From contig NZ_NJNQ01000004.1 of NCBI RefSeq assembly GCF_002742445.1, positions 186,001 through 250,000 of the forward strand: a stretch of 64,000 nucleotides of DNA, read 5' to 3'. The notes below the pieces were generated by a model. That model had not been told where the DNA came from. It worked only from the letters and a program-made list of their open reading frames with translations, and searched no databases. The stretch comes from Bifidobacterium sp. N4G05 (GTDB lineage Bacteria > Actinomycetota > Actinomycetes > Actinomycetales > Bifidobacteriaceae). This document shows, in pieces, positions 26,815 through 40,988 of the stretch (position 1 is its first letter; each line of letters starts with the position of its first letter). Both the position numbers and the translations under genes were made by a program.

Positions 26815-26850
26815 AAAAAAAACATGCGCCCGATATATTCGAACGCATGT
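26815..26850 (-). terminator. Intrinsic terminator of gmk
   Basis: On the minus strand ACATGCG / CGCATGT (plus 26822-26828 and 26844-26850) with a 15-base loop, followed by a run of eight T. It abuts the ilvD terminator, so the two convergent transcripts have separate stops. Confidence 0.8.
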
Positions 26851-26871
26851 TGCAATTTTTAATTATTACGA

Positions 26872-27459
26872 TTACAGATCGAATTCCGTTGCAATAAGAT
26901 TCCACAGTTCATTTGCAGCATCATCGACAACATTATTGACGATGACTTTGTCAAATTCAGGTTCAGCTGCAAGCTCGATTTTCGCGGTTTCCAAACGTTT
27001 CGCCTGCTGTTCCGGGGTTTCAGTACCACGCCCGACAAGACGACGTTTCAATTCCTCGAACGACGGCGGCGCAATGAACACGGTCATCACATCAAGACCC
27101 AACTCCCCCGCACGCTGCTTGACGCTACGGGCACCTTGGATGTCGATTTCCAGAATGACGGGAATATTCTGTTCGAGATGTTCCACGACTGGTTTCACGG
27201 GCGTGCCGTAGTGAGCAAGACCGAAGACGTCAGCGGTTTCCAAAAACTCACCGGCATCTTCTTTGGCGAGAAACTCCTGTTCAGTCATGAAGAAGTAATT
27301 GACGCCATCCACTTCGCCTGGACGTGGTTTACGGGTCGTTGCAGATACCGATAGCCAGATCTGCGGATGCTGCTCACGTACGCGTCCCAAAACGGTGCCT
27401 TTACCAACACCGGCGGGGCCACAAAGTACAATCAAACGGCCATGACGAGAATCAGTCAT
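26872..27459 (-). CDS. gmk: Guanylate kinase
   Basis: Phosphorylates GMP to GDP. 195 residues from the ATG at 27459, which has GAGG 6 bases upstream; two upstream ATG codons in frame lack a better site. P-loop GPAGVGKGT, GMP-binding segment SVSATTRKPRPGEVDGVNYFF, and the LEIDIQGARSVKQ strand are all present. It lies directly downstream of the pyrF-like gene on the minus strand, so GMP to GDP supply is transcribed with the carA-carB-pyrF set. Confidence 0.97.
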   Translation of the reverse strand: MTDSRHGRLIVLCGPAGVGKGTVLGRVREQHPQIWLSVSATTRKPRPGEVDGVNYFFMTEQEFLAKEDAGEFLETADVFGLAHYGTPVKPVVEHLEQNIPVILEIDIQGARSVKQRAGELGLDVMTVFIAPPSFEELKRRLVGRGTETPEQQAKRLETAKIELAAEPEFDKVIVNNVVDDAANELWNLIATEFDL

Positions 27460-27533
27460 TACATCCTCATTCTTCATAACAATCAACAGAACATGGAATA
27501 TGGAATCTCAGCATCGGATTTGAGAACGCGCGA

Positions 27534-28477
27534 TCACTCTTCTTCGTCGTCGTCCAAAACCTCATCATCGATTTCGTTCTGCGCTTCGATAAGCGCCTGA
27601 CGAATATCGAGCGCCACGGATTCTGTGGCCGCGCTCAGAGAGGCAATATCCGGACCATGTGTGGCGATAAAACGAGATACGGTGACAAGCACATTGCCTT
27701 TAGTACCTTTGAATACCGTCTTAAGGTCGCGGGTTTCAGCACCTTGCCATCCGTAGCCCGGAGACAGAATAGGGCCGGTGAACTTGGCTGGGTCGATGCC
27801 GGAATCATTGATCCACTGACCGATGGTGGCTCCGATGATCAAGCCAACGGAACCCATACCGTCATTACCCTTGTTGAATTTCTGCGCGGTGCTGGCGATG
27901 CCGTAGGCCACGGTTCTGCCCTTATATTCGCCCGCCTGACGAATGGCTGTCTGTAGGCTGGCACCCTCTTGATTCGAGGTCAATGATGCGATGAACACGC
28001 CTCGACCGTTGTTGAGCGCGTCGTTGATCACGCCACCCAAAGAACGTGCGCCGTAGTACGGCAGCAAGGTGATGGCGTCGGCCAGCAGAGGAGCTCCCGG
28101 CTTGAAATAGGCGTCGGCGAATGCGGACACTGTAGTCGGCAGACCGCCGTGCAGGCAGTCGACAATGGTGATGATTCCCATCTGACGGGCCGCATACAGT
28201 ACCCGTTCGAGCGCCGCGATGCCTTTCGAACCGTAGCGCTCAAACATGGAGAACTGGAATTTGACGGCCGCCGCTCTACCATTGGCTGCCTGCAACATAC
28301 GCATGGAGTAGAGCTCCGCGCCTAAAGCATCCACATTGTAGCCCCAGTCGGTAAGGAGTTGCCGATGCGGGTCGATGCCCACACACAGCGGACCATATTT
28401 GGCCATGGAATTGCTCAGACGCAGACCGAAATCCGAACGCTGGGCACTCATCTCTTCACTACTGAGGCTACTTACCA

Positions 28478-28478
<1 letters not shown>
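27534..28478 (-). CDS. PyrF homologue (type 2 OMP decarboxylase fold) lacking catalytic Lys/Asp
   Basis: 314 residues, overlapping the carB stop by one base. The N-terminal FGLRLSNSM..GPLCVGIDPH, the AVKFQ strand (Lys73), LLADAITLLPYYG, SLTSNQEG and ILSPGYGWQG segments match the mycobacterial type 2 orotidine-5'-phosphate decarboxylase. The catalytic D-x-K-R-x-D-I motif, however, reads DCLHGGL at 107-113: Asp107 stays, but the catalytic Lys is Leu109 and the second Asp is Gly112. I checked the codons (GAC TGC CTG CAC GGC GGT) and see no frameshift. The acidic tail (DDEVLDDDEEE) is extra. Probably not a working decarboxylase; a true PyrF may be elsewhere in the genome. Confidence 0.85.
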
Positions 28479-31850
<3,372 letters not shown>

Positions 31851-31858
<8 letters not shown>

Positions 31859-33068
31859 TGCGGGTTCCCTCCTTGGCGGAACGCATGAGATCCACGAAAC
31901 GATCGAACAGATATGCGGCATCGTGCGGGCCGGCTGCGGCTTCCGGATGGTACTGCACGGAGAATGCCGGAATATCGACACACTGCAGGCCTTCAACCAC
32001 ATTGTCATTCAGATCGACGTGGCTGACGAACACCTTGCCGTACTTGCCGTTTTCGAACGGCGCGTCAACGGTTTCACCAATCGGCGCGTCGACGGCGAAA
32101 CCGTGGTTGTGCGCGGTGATTTCGATTTTGCCGGTGGTCATGTCTTTGACCGGCTGGTTGATGCCACGGTGGCCGAACTTCAGCTTGTACGTACCGAAGC
32201 CAAGCGCACGGCCGAGCAGCTGGTTGCCGAAGCAGATGCCGAAGAACGGATGGCCTGCATCAAGCACCTGACGAAGCAGGTCCACTTCAGGGGCGGCCTG
32301 TTCCGGATCTCCCGGACCATTGGAGAAGAAGACACCATCAGGATGAAGAGCTTCAAGCTCGTCGAACGTGATGGTGGATGGCACCACATGCACACGGCAA
32401 CCACGCTCCGCCATGCGATGCGGAGTCATGGCCTTGATGCCCAAATCGACGGCGGCGACGGTGTACAGCGGCTCCTTGCCTTCGAATTCGCCGCAAGGTT
32501 CGATGGTGTAGGCCTGCTTGGTGCTGACCTCGTCGTAGAGGCTCATCCCCTTCATCTGCGGAGTGGATTTAACCTCGTCGAGCATGGATTCGATAGTACG
32601 CAGCTTGCCATTGTCGTCAAGCAAAGCGTCACCGGAGAAAATCGCAGCACGCATCACACCGGCGGAACGCAGGTGACGCACCAGCTTACGGGTATCGATA
32701 TGGCTGATGCCAACAATCTTGTTGGCTTCCAGATCGTCATCAAGGCTGCCGGTTGCGCGCCAATTGCTCACGCTCGGGCTAGGATCGCGCACGACGTAGC
32801 CGGCAACCCAGATTCGCGAGGATTCCGGATCCTCCCCATTGATTCCCGTGTCCCCAATATGAGGGAACGTCTGTACCACGATCTGACGATCGTAACTGGG
32901 GTCCGTAAGCGTCTCCTGATAACCGGTCATGCCGGTTGCGAAAACGATCTCCCCACTGGTCGTGCCGATCGCGCCGTAAGGCTCACCCACATACACCTGT
33001 CCGTCTTCGAGAACGAGAACGGCATCTTGAGGGTCAAACATCACGGCTTCGGAATCATACTGGTTCAC
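31851..33068 (-). CDS. carA: Carbamoyl-phosphate synthase small subunit (glutaminase)
   Basis: Class I glutamine amidotransferase supplying ammonia to CarB. I use GTG 33068 (AAGGGGG 5 bases upstream; 405 residues); TTG at 33071 and ATG at 33041 are alternatives. The nucleophile Cys lies in [16 protein letters not shown], and the triad His and Glu in [11 protein letters not shown] near the end. The N-terminal CarA-specific domain ([17 protein letters not shown]) is intact. A GC-rich 7-bp hairpin without T-run lies in the 87-base leader after nusB. Confidence 0.97.
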
Positions 33069-33108
33069 CAAAACCCCCTTATAGTCAAGGTATTCGTACC
33101 AAGGATAG

Positions 33109-33136
33109 CGGCCGGTTAGGACTCGCGACCCGGCCG
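33109..33136 (-). other. GC-rich hairpin in the nusB-carA gap
   Basis: CGGCCGG (33109-33115) and CCGGCCG (33130-33136) form a perfect 7-bp stem with a 14-base loop. No T-run follows on the minus strand. It could be a weak terminator or a leader element of carA; I cannot tell which. Confidence 0.4.
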
Positions 33137-33155
33137 AATCGCTTAACTTTCAGCT

Positions 33156-33599
33156 TTACTCAGCTGAAGGTTCGGTCGGTTGCCCATCCACTTGAACGGC
33201 ATCCGCATCAGCGCTGACAGCGCTGAGCAGACCGTGGATGAATGCCGGTGATTCATCATCACACAGCGTCTTGGCAAGGCCAAGCGCCTCGTCGATGGCC
33301 ACCATATTGGGAACATCATCATTGAACATGATCTCCCACGCCGCGATACGCAGAATATTGCGATCGACAACGCCCATACGCTTGACCTTCCAACCGGTGG
33401 AATGCTCGTCAAGCGTGGAATCGATGGCTGCGATATGTTCCGCAACGCCACGAACGATTTCGATGGCGTATTCAGGCAGCGGAGTCTGGGCGCCGGGCTG
33501 CTCAATGCGCTCAGCAAGAAGGGACAGGATGTCCTGTCCCTTCTCATCCGCTTCATACAACGTATTCAGAGCCCTCTTACGAGCGGTGGAACGTGCCAT
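33156..33599 (-). CDS. nusB: Transcription antitermination factor NusB
   Basis: 147 residues, all-helical. The N-terminal ARSTARKRALNTLYEADEKG and the central STGWKVKRMGVVDRNILRIA followed by AAWEI are family landmarks; they form the boxA RNA and S10 binding surfaces used in rRNA antitermination. The tail (VQVDGQPTEPSAE) is extra and probably disordered. It sits between efp and carA on the minus strand, 22 bases after efp, the order seen in many actinobacteria. Confidence 0.95.
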   Translation of the reverse strand: MARSTARKRALNTLYEADEKGQDILSLLAERIEQPGAQTPLPEYAIEIVRGVAEHIAAIDSTLDEHSTGWKVKRMGVVDRNILRIAAWEIMFNDDVPNMVAIDEALGLAKTLCDDESPAFIHGLLSAVSADADAVQVDGQPTEPSAE

Positions 33600-33621
33600 G
33601 AAACTTCTTTCGTCCTTACTC

Positions 33622-34185
33622 TCAGTTCTCGCGGCCGAGGTAGGAGCCGTCGGTGGTGTTCACCTTGACCTTCTCGCCTTCGCCGATGAACAGCGGAACC
33701 TGAATTTCGGCACCGGTCTCAACGGTGGCCGGCTTGGTGCCAGCGTTGGAGCGGTTGCCCTGCAGACCCGGTTCGGTATGGGTGACGGTCAGGATCACGG
33801 AAGCCGGCAGTTCGACGGACAGCGGGGTGCCATCGTGGAAGGACACGACGCAGTCGGTTCCTTCCAGCAGGAACTTGGCCTGGTCGCCGACGAGGGTCTT
33901 CGGAATGTAGATCTGATCGTAGGTGGTCATATCCATGAACACGAAATTGTCGCCGTCCTCGTAGGAGTACTGGAGGTTGCGGTTGTCGACGGTTTCGAAT
34001 TCCATCTTCATGCCGGCATTGAAGGTCTTGTCGACGATCTTGCCCGAGAGCACGTTCTTGATGGTGGTGCGCACGAAAGCGGGGCCCTTGCCCGGCTTGA
34101 CGTGCTGGAACTTGATGACGGCCCACAGCTGGCCATCGAGGTTCAGGACGGAACCGTTCTTGATGTCATTGGTAGTCTGTGCCAA
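33622..34185 (-). CDS. efp: Elongation factor P
   Basis: 187 residues, standard length. Helps the ribosome through consecutive prolines. Three beta-barrel domains are recognisable; the loop that reaches the peptidyl-transferase centre reads VKPGKGPAF. The lysine flanked as P-G-K-G-P is the form described for actinobacteria in which EF-P works without a lysine modification. No epmA, epmB or earP is visible in the window, consistent with that. First gene of the efp-nusB pair. Confidence 0.96.
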   Translation of the reverse strand: MAQTTNDIKNGSVLNLDGQLWAVIKFQHVKPGKGPAFVRTTIKNVLSGKIVDKTFNAGMKMEFETVDNRNLQYSYEDGDNFVFMDMTTYDQIYIPKTLVGDQAKFLLEGTDCVVSFHDGTPLSVELPASVILTVTHTEPGLQGNRSNAGTKPATVETGAEIQVPLFIGEGEKVKVNTTDGSYLGREN

Positions 34186-34283
34186 ATTAACTCACCTATT
34201 TCTTCGTCTAACAGGGAAAGCTTAAAAAGAGCCTTGCTCATTATGCCACGGTGTGCATACTTTGTCGGTAAGCCTTCCATATA

Positions 34284-34327
34284 TAGGAAAACCTCCCTCG
34301 GCAAAAATGCCTTGGGAGGTTTTCCTA
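34284..34327 (-). terminator. 14-bp hairpin after tuf
   Basis: TAGGAAAACCTCCC (34284-34297) pairs exactly with GGGAGGTTTTCCTA (34314-34327), with an inner GGC/GCC extension. It separates tuf from efp. The T-rich part is inside the stem rather than after it. Confidence 0.75.
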
Positions 34328-34365
34328 AAACGCTAGTTCAAGCGTGTCTTGACATCAAGCAGAAA

Positions 34366-35565
<1,200 letters not shown>

Positions 35566-35596
35566 GTGTTTTGTCCTCCTGGACGTCTCGTAGTAA

Positions 35597-35617
35597 GCCT
35601 TGAACTCGCTTCAAGGC
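35597..35617 (-). other. Hairpin in the tuf leader
   Basis: GCCTTGAA (35597-35604) and TTCAAGGC (35610-35617) form an 8-bp stem with a 5-base loop, about 31 bases before the tuf ATG and just before its ribosome site. May stabilise or tune the tuf message. Confidence 0.5.
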
Positions 35618-35670
35618 ACTCGCTACATTTTACTGGGTTTGACGGGTTTGTGCCACTTTGGAGCCCGAAC

Positions 35671-35704
35671 CCAGTCAGCGCTACAAAATACTAGCGCTGA
35701 CTGG
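35671..35704 (-). terminator. 12-bp hairpin between fusA and tuf
   Basis: CCAGTCAGCGCT / AGCGCTGACTGG (35671-35682, 35693-35704), perfect stem with a 10-base loop. There is no T-run after it on the minus strand, so it may be an attenuator, an RNA-processing site or a weak terminator. Confidence 0.5.
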
Positions 35705-35734
35705 AGACAGTTTCCACTTAAGCGGCAGCGCGTG

Positions 35735-37864
35735 TCACTCGCCGCGCTGGGCCTTGATGATTTCCTCGGAGACGTTCTTCGGAACCTCAGCGTAGGAGTC
35801 CATCTGCATGGTGAACATTGCGCGGCCCTGGGTCTTGGAGCGAAGGTCGCCGATGTAGCCGAACATCTCGGACAGCGGAACCTTGGCATCGATGACCTTG
35901 ACACCGGTGGAGTCGGTCATGGACTGGATGGAACCACGACGGGCGTTGATATCGCCCATCACGTCGCCCATGTACTCTTCCGGAGTACGCACTTCCACGG
36001 CCATGATCGGCTCGAGGATGACCGGCTTGGCCTTCGGAGCAGCTTCCTTGAAGCACATGGAACCTGCGATCTTGAAGGCCATTTCGGAGGAATCGACGTC
36101 GTGGACCTGGCCGTCGGTGACGGTAGCCTTGACGCCAACCACCGGGAAGCCGGCGAGCACGCCGGATTCCATGGCTTCCTGCACACCAGCATCGATGGAA
36201 GGAATGAATTCCTTGGTGATGTGGCCGCCGGTGACCTCGTTGACGAACTCGTAGGTCTCGCCCTCTTCGGTGTTGAGCGGCTCGAAGTTCATCAAGACCT
36301 TTGCGAACTGGCCGGAACCACCGGTCTGCTTCTTGTGCGTGTATTCCTGGTTCATGACGGCCTTGCGGATCGTCTCGCGGTATGCAACCTGCGGGTTACC
36401 CACGTTGCACTCCACCTTGAATTCACGACGCATACGGTCGACGATGATGTCGAGCTGCAGCTCGCCCATGCCGGAGATCAGGGTCTGGCCGGACTCTTCG
36501 TCGGTCTTCACCTGGAAGGTCGGATCTTCGTCGGACAGCTTCGCCAGAGCGATGCTCATCTTCTCCTGATCGGCCTTGGTCTTCGGCTCCACGGCCACCT
36601 CGATCACCGGATCCGGGAAGGTCATGGATTCGAGGGAGATCGGAGCCTTTTCGTCGCACAGGGTGTCACCAGTGGTGATGTTCTTCAGGCCCACAAAGGT
36701 GTAGATGTTGCCGGCCTCGGCGGCATCGACCGGGTTCTCCTTGTCGGCGTGCATCTGGAAGATCTTGCCGACGCGTTCCTTCTTGCCCTTGGTGGAGTCA
36801 AGCACGGTGTCGCCCGGAGCGACGGCGCCGGAGTAGACGCGCACGAACACGAGCTTGCCGTAGAACGGGTGGGTAGAGATCTTGAAGACCAGAGCAGAGA
36901 ACGGATCATCGGTGGTCGGCTTGCGATCGATCTCGATGGATTCGTCCTTCGGATCGAAACCGACGATGGACGGAACGTCCTCCGGGCTCGGCAGGTAGTC
37001 GACGACGGCGTCCAGCATCGGCTGAACACCCTTGTCCTTGAAGGCGGAGCCACAGAGCACCGGGTAGGCTTCACGGTTGATGGTGAGCTTACGGATGCCA
37101 CCACGGATCTCGTCCTCAGTCAGTTCGCCGGACTCGAGGTACTTCTCAAGCAGCTCTTCGTCGGACTCTGCGACCTGGTCGAGCAGCTCTGCACGATACT
37201 GCTCAGCCTTGTCCTGCAGGTCGGCCGGGATGTCGGTGGTGTCGTAGTGAGCGCCCATATCGCCGGAAACATCGTTCCAGACGTAAGCCTTCATACGAAT
37301 CAGATCGACGACGCCGGCGAAGTCGTTCTCAGCGCCGATCGGCAGCTGCACGACAAGCGGGGTCGCGCCCAGCTTGGTCTTGATGGTGTCGACGGAGTAG
37401 TAGAAGTCAGCGCCGAGCTTATCCATCTTGTTGATGAAGCAGATACGCGGAACGCCGTACTTGTCAGCCTGACGCCACACGGTTTCGGACTGCGGCTCCA
37501 CACCTTCCTTGCCGTCGAACACGGCAACGGCACCATCGAGCACACGCAGGGAGCGCTCCACCTCGGCCGTGAAGTCCACGTGGCCAGGGGTATCGATGAT
37601 GTTGATCTGGAACTTCTGCTTCTCGTCATGGGTCTGACGGTTCCAGAAGCAGGTGGTTGCAGCGGACTGGATGGTGATGCCGCGTTCCTGTTCCTGAGCC
37701 ATGAAGTCCATCGTCGAGGCGCCGTCATGGGTCTCGCCGATCTTGTAGTTCTTGCCGGTGTAGTACAGGATACGTTCGGTGGTAGTGGTCTTACCGGCAT
37801 CGATGTGAGCCATGATGCCGATGTTACGGATCTGGTTGAGATCATTGAGCACGTCTAGTGCCAT
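35735..37864 (-). CDS. fusA: Elongation factor G
   Basis: 709 residues. Translocase of the ribosome. GTPase motifs [23 protein letters not shown] and NKMDK are present in domain I; domains II-V follow, with the domain IV tip region ([14 protein letters not shown]) and the C-terminal [25 protein letters not shown] precedes the ATG. It lies 30 bases after rpsG in the str operon. Confidence 0.99.
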   Translation of the reverse strand: MALDVLNDLNQIRNIGIMAHIDAGKTTTTERILYYTGKNYKIGETHDGASTMDFMAQEQERGITIQSAATTCFWNRQTHDEKQKFQINIIDTPGHVDFTAEVERSLRVLDGAVAVFDGKEGVEPQSETVWRQADKYGVPRICFINKMDKLGADFYYSVDTIKTKLGATPLVVQLPIGAENDFAGVVDLIRMKAYVWNDVSGDMGAHYDTTDIPADLQDKAEQYRAELLDQVAESDEELLEKYLESGELTEDEIRGGIRKLTINREAYPVLCGSAFKDKGVQPMLDAVVDYLPSPEDVPSIVGFDPKDESIEIDRKPTTDDPFSALVFKISTHPFYGKLVFVRVYSGAVAPGDTVLDSTKGKKERVGKIFQMHADKENPVDAAEAGNIYTFVGLKNITTGDTLCDEKAPISLESMTFPDPVIEVAVEPKTKADQEKMSIALAKLSDEDPTFQVKTDEESGQTLISGMGELQLDIIVDRMRREFKVECNVGNPQVAYRETIRKAVMNQEYTHKKQTGGSGQFAKVLMNFEPLNTEEGETYEFVNEVTGGHITKEFIPSIDAGVQEAMESGVLAGFPVVGVKATVTDGQVHDVDSSEMAFKIAGSMCFKEAAPKAKPVILEPIMAVEVRTPEEYMGDVMGDINARRGSIQSMTDSTGVKVIDAKVPLSEMFGYIGDLRSKTQGRAMFTMQMDSYAEVPKNVSEEIIKAQRGE

Positions 37865-37894
37865 GAGTGTTCCTTAACTCTCGTTCTCGACTAA

Positions 37895-38365
37895 TTACCA
37901 GCGGTAATGAGCGAAGGCCTTGTTGGCCTCTGCCATCTTATGAGTATCCTCGCGACGCTTGACAGAAGCACCAAGGCCATTGGAGGCATCGAGGATTTCG
38001 TTGGCCAGACGCTCAGCCATGGTCTTCTCACGACGGGCGCGGGAGAAGTCGGTCAGCCAGCGCAGGGACAGGGTGTTCGCACGAGCCGGCTTCACTTCGA
38101 CCGGAACCTGGTAGGTAGCGCCACCGACGCGGCGGGAGCGAACCTCGAGGGACGGACGGATGTTGTCGAGAGCGCGCTTAAGCACTGCCACCGGCTCCTG
38201 ATCGGTCTTTTCCTTGACCATATCGAGAGCGGAGTAGACGATATCTTCAGCGATCGACTTCTTGCCGTCGAGCAGAATCTTGTTGATGAGCTGTGCCACA
38301 ACGGTGGAACCGTAGATCGGATCCGGCAGCAGCTGATGCTTCTTGGAAGGTCCTTTACGTGACAT
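37895..38365 (-). CDS. rpsG: 30S ribosomal protein S7
   Basis: 156 residues, standard length. Binds the 3' major domain of 16S rRNA and organises the head of the small subunit. Landmarks: the start [39 protein letters not shown], and the [20 protein letters not shown] end. Five bases separate it from rpsL, so the two are translated together. Confidence 0.98.
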   Translation of the reverse strand: MSRKGPSKKHQLLPDPIYGSTVVAQLINKILLDGKKSIAEDIVYSALDMVKEKTDQEPVAVLKRALDNIRPSLEVRSRRVGGATYQVPVEVKPARANTLSLRWLTDFSRARREKTMAERLANEILDASNGLGASVKRREDTHKMAEANKAFAHYRW

Positions 38366-38370
38366 ATCTC

Positions 38371-38742
38371 TTACTTCGCCTTCTTTGCTCCGTACAGGGA
38401 ACGACCCTGCTTGCGATCCTTCACACCCTGGGTATCGAGGGCGCCACGAACGATGTGGTAACGAACACCCGGCAGATCCTTGACACGGCCGCCGCGCACG
38501 AGCACAATGGAGTGCTCCTGCAGGTTGTGGCCTTCGCCCGGGATGTAAGCGGTGACTTCCACACCGGAGCTCAGGCGCACACGAGCGACCTTACGCAGTG
38601 CCGAGTTCGGCTTCTTCGGGGTGGTGGTGTAAACACGGGTGCACACGCCGCGGCGCAGCGGGCTTCCCTTCAGTGCCAAAGTCTTGGACTTCTTCGGCTT
38701 TGCCTGACGTCCCTTACGGACGAGCTGTTCAATAGTAGGCAA
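38371..38742 (-). CDS. rpsL: 30S ribosomal protein S12
   Basis: 123 residues. Decoding-centre protein and site of streptomycin resistance. The two critical loops read [13 protein letters not shown] and [12 protein letters not shown], so both lysines in which resistance changes usually arise (K43 and K88 in E. coli numbering) are wild type. The usual GIGHN is GEGHN here. First gene of the str operon; a TATAAT promoter candidate lies about 220 bases upstream. Confidence 0.98.
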   Translation of the reverse strand: MPTIEQLVRKGRQAKPKKSKTLALKGSPLRRGVCTRVYTTTPKKPNSALRKVARVRLSSGVEVTAYIPGEGHNLQEHSIVLVRGGRVKDLPGVRYHIVRGALDTQGVKDRKQGRSLYGAKKAK

Positions 38743-38962
38743 CTTGAATTCTCCGATTCAGTGGTTTCTCTTGCTTTCGTGTGACCGCCGCACTGCGCCC
38801 ACACTCCACGCATCTGAATCGTGAAGATAGCCACAGTCCACCGGCCCGATGGCCCATCCCTCTCTCACCGCCGCATTGCTGCGCGTGATGCAATCGAGTT
38901 CCGGGATATCCCAACCCGCACGCCTGTTACATAAGGCATGCCGTTGGCACACACGAATTACT

Positions 38963-38990
38963 ATTATACGGATTCCCGAGACATTCCAAC
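38963..38990 (-). promoter_or_regulatory. Candidate str-operon promoter
   Basis: On the minus strand a perfect TATAAT (plus 38963-38968) is preceded by TTGGAA 15 bases upstream (a poor -35 at slightly short spacing). It would give a leader of about 210 bases before rpsL, which is long, as in other bacteria that control this operon through its leader. Confidence 0.55.
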
Positions 38991-39009
38991 ATGCCGTGTC
39001 GCAAGTCGC

Positions 39010-39282
39010 AAAAGGGATGGCCCCGAATCCTTTCGAATCCGGGGCCATCCGTCTGGGAAGGAGGTTCCCACTTCTTTGCCACGCGCCGCCTTGCGCGCAC
39101 TCTTCAGTCTCGTTGTCTGTTTTGCATTTGCGGCCCGGCGCGTTCGCCGTACTACCCCATCGCCGCCATCTCGAATCGCTATTGTTCAGTTATATCTTAA
39201 AGGCGTTGCGCATGAACCTCGCGGCCATAGACGCTTCGTTGCGACCTGACGAATCCTCGACTGATCCACAACTCCGGCCTTC
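39010..39282 (-). ncRNA. Candidate small RNA with anti-Shine-Dalgarno loop
   Basis: On the minus strand TATACT (plus 39289-39294) may serve as a -10 box. About 230-270 bases later a hairpin TGGGAA/TTCCCA (39054-39070) displays the loop CCTCC, the anti-Shine-Dalgarno core, and is followed at once by a strong stem GGATGGCCCCG / CGGGGCCATCC (39015-39050) and CTTTTG. This end looks like a regulatory RNA tail. No convincing coding frame lies inside; the longest minus-strand frames are under 30 codons. Not matched to tmRNA, 4.5S, 6S or RNase P RNA. Expression is unproven. Confidence 0.35.
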
Positions 39283-39419
39283 GGTTACAGTATACCTTAA
39301 AACGAACAAAAAATACAGGTGAAAACGCCCTTAAATTCCAATAATTTCAATCATTTTGTCTACATCAGCGTAATGTAACAAAACATCACAATGACACGTT
39401 TACACCACTCAAAATAGAA

Positions 39420-39454
39420 CATTCCCTGAATCATTTTGAAAGATTCAGGGAATG
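39420..39454 (-). terminator. Terminator of the BASS transporter gene
   Basis: CATTCCCTGAATC / GATTCAGGGAATG (39420-39432, 39442-39454), 13-bp perfect stem. On the minus strand it is followed by TTCTATTTT. Confidence 0.85.
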
Positions 39455-39486
39455 CGCAATATAACGACGAAATCTACTGACGAATG

Positions 39487-40527
39487 TCAGCCGTTGGCCG
39501 TTTCAACGGCGTCTTCACGGGCCTTCGCAGCCGAGCCCTTCTCGCCATTGTCGGAATCAGGATGAATCTGATGCCTGTCATCATGCTCACGCCACCAGCT
39601 GGACAGCACGGAGCCGGAAATGTTGTGCCAAACGCTGAAGAACGTGGACGGCACCGCGGCCAACGGATTGGACGCGAACGACGTCAGCGCCAAAGTCGCC
39701 CCCAACGCGGAATCCTGCATGCCGACCTCGAAGGTGATGGCCTTCTGTTGCGCATAACGGAAGCCCTTCGGATACACCTTGTACATGAGCTTGGAGAAGC
39801 CGAAGCCCAGCGCATATCCGCACAGGTTGTGCAGAATGACCACCGGAATGGCAAGCAGCGAGGAAGCCACGAACAGCTTCGGACCGTTGGCCGCGACAAC
39901 CACGCCGATGATAAGCAGAATGGCCACCTGGGACACGATCGGCAGAGCGACCGTGATCTTCTCTATCTTCTCGCCGAAAATGGCATGGCAGATCACGCCA
40001 AGAGCGATCGGGAACAGCACCACCTTAACCGCATTAAGGAACAGGGATTCCACCGGAACCGACACATACTGGGAAGCGAGCCACTGCATCAACAGCGGAA
40101 TCATGAACGGCGCGCACAGCGTGGACAGAATGCCGATGGACACATCCAGCGCCACATCGCCACGGCTCAGATAGCTCATCACGTTGGACGAGGTTCCGGA
40201 CGGGCAGCAGCCGACCAGAATCACACCGACGGCGAGCGCACCATCAAGACGGAAAATCCAGCACAGCAGCACAGCCACCAACGGCATGATGACGAAGTGG
40301 GCCACGGTGCCGACGATGACCATCAGAGGCTGGGTGAGAATGCGCTTGAAATCGTCGAGGGTCAAGGTAAGACCCATACCGAACAGCACGATACCCAGGA
40401 AATAACCGGTATAGGACTTGCCCCACAAGCTTGCCTGCGGCACGAAATAGTTGAACACGGCCCACACAATCACAATCGCGGTGAACCACTTGGTAAGCCA
40501 ATCACCAAACGCTTTGACCTTCTGCAT
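39487..40527 (-). CDS. Bile acid:sodium symporter family transporter
   Basis: 346 residues from the ATG at 40527 (GGAAGAG upstream; a GTG six codons earlier is possible). Nine to ten hydrophobic helices. Family landmarks are GVILVGCCPSGTSSNVMSYL followed by SRGDVALDVSI, and FEVGMQDSALGATLA, which bind sodium and shape the crossing region in BASS proteins. The C-terminal 40 residues are charged and cytoplasmic. The substrate may be an organic anion rather than bile acid; bacterial members carry varied organic acids. It stands as a single gene with its own terminator. Confidence 0.88.
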   Translation of the reverse strand: MQKVKAFGDWLTKWFTAIVIVWAVFNYFVPQASLWGKSYTGYFLGIVLFGMGLTLTLDDFKRILTQPLMVIVGTVAHFVIMPLVAVLLCWIFRLDGALAVGVILVGCCPSGTSSNVMSYLSRGDVALDVSIGILSTLCAPFMIPLLMQWLASQYVSVPVESLFLNAVKVVLFPIALGVICHAIFGEKIEKITVALPIVSQVAILLIIGVVVAANGPKLFVASSLLAIPVVILHNLCGYALGFGFSKLMYKVYPKGFRYAQQKAITFEVGMQDSALGATLALTSFASNPLAAVPSTFFSVWHNISGSVLSSWWREHDDRHQIHPDSDNGEKGSAAKAREDAVETANG

Positions 40528-40739
40528 GAATATCTCTTCCTTCACACTTCACAGCTTTTCGGCCGATGATCCACATACGCCGAAAATACTCCGAGACGGC
40601 TCACACCGCCGTTACCGCACACCATCCCGCATGCAGCGACTACAAGGTACGCGTGAGTTTCTGCTTTGCGTAGCATGCCGTTCACATAATGAACGTTCCA
40701 CAGTGCAAGCCAACGACAGGCACGCGCAACACGCCGATG

Positions 40740-40767
40740 TAGACATATCTGGAAAATCGTGTATAGT
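40740..40767 (+). promoter_or_regulatory. Promoter of tRNA-His
   Basis: TAGACA (40740-40745), 16-base spacer, TATAGT (40762-40767): each box differs from consensus by one base. Transcription would start near 40774, about 30 bases before the tRNA. Confidence 0.7.
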
Positions 40768-40803
40768 TTTCACCTGTTGCGCTTCTACATGAAGCGAGAA
40801 CAT

Positions 40804-40877
40804 GGTGGCTATAGCTCAGTTGGTAGAGCATCTGATTGTGGTTCAGAAGGTCGCGCGTTCGAGCCGCGTTAGCCACC
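40804..40877 (+). tRNA. tRNA-His (GTG)
   Basis: A complete cloverleaf: acceptor GTGGCTA / TAGCCAC, D arm GCTC..GAGC, anticodon arm TCTGA-TTGTGGT-TCAGA with anticodon GTG, T arm GCGCG-TTCGAGC-CGCGT. The extra G at 40804 opposite the C at 40877 is the G(-1):C73 pair that marks histidine tRNA. CCA is not encoded. Own promoter before it and terminator after it. Confidence 0.97.
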
Positions 40878-40886
40878 CCGATAGAG

Positions 40887-40913
40887 ACCTCGGAAGAAAT
40901 TCCGAGGTTTTTT
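40887..40913 (+). terminator. Terminator of tRNA-His
   Basis: ACCTCGGAA / TTCCGAGGT (40887-40895, 40900-40908) with a GAAA tetraloop and then TTTTTT. Confidence 0.93.
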
Positions 40914-40988
40914 GTTATCCAGACGGCTTGAATACAGCAAACCGCCGATCGCAAGTCATCAGCATAAGTCAGATACAAGGAGCGCATC

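Larger units (their letters stand above)
38743..39486. other. Gene-free region between rpsL and the BASS transporter
   Basis: About 740 bases with no credible protein gene. It holds the str-operon leader and promoter (38743-38990), the candidate small RNA (39010-39294), an AT-rich stretch of about 120 bases in which I see nothing recognisable (39295-39418), and the terminator of the transporter gene (39420-39454). Confidence 0.7.

Noticed and set aside
39055-39069. GGGAAGGAGGTTCCC on the plus strand as a ribosome site for a new gene
   Set aside because: No start codon with a credible frame follows at the right distance, and the motif is the stem-loop of the opposite-strand candidate RNA.
38743-39486. 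A known housekeeping RNA (tmRNA, SRP RNA, 6S, RNase P) in the gene-free region
   Set aside because: I looked for their core sequences and did not find them; only the unnamed candidate RNA is supported.
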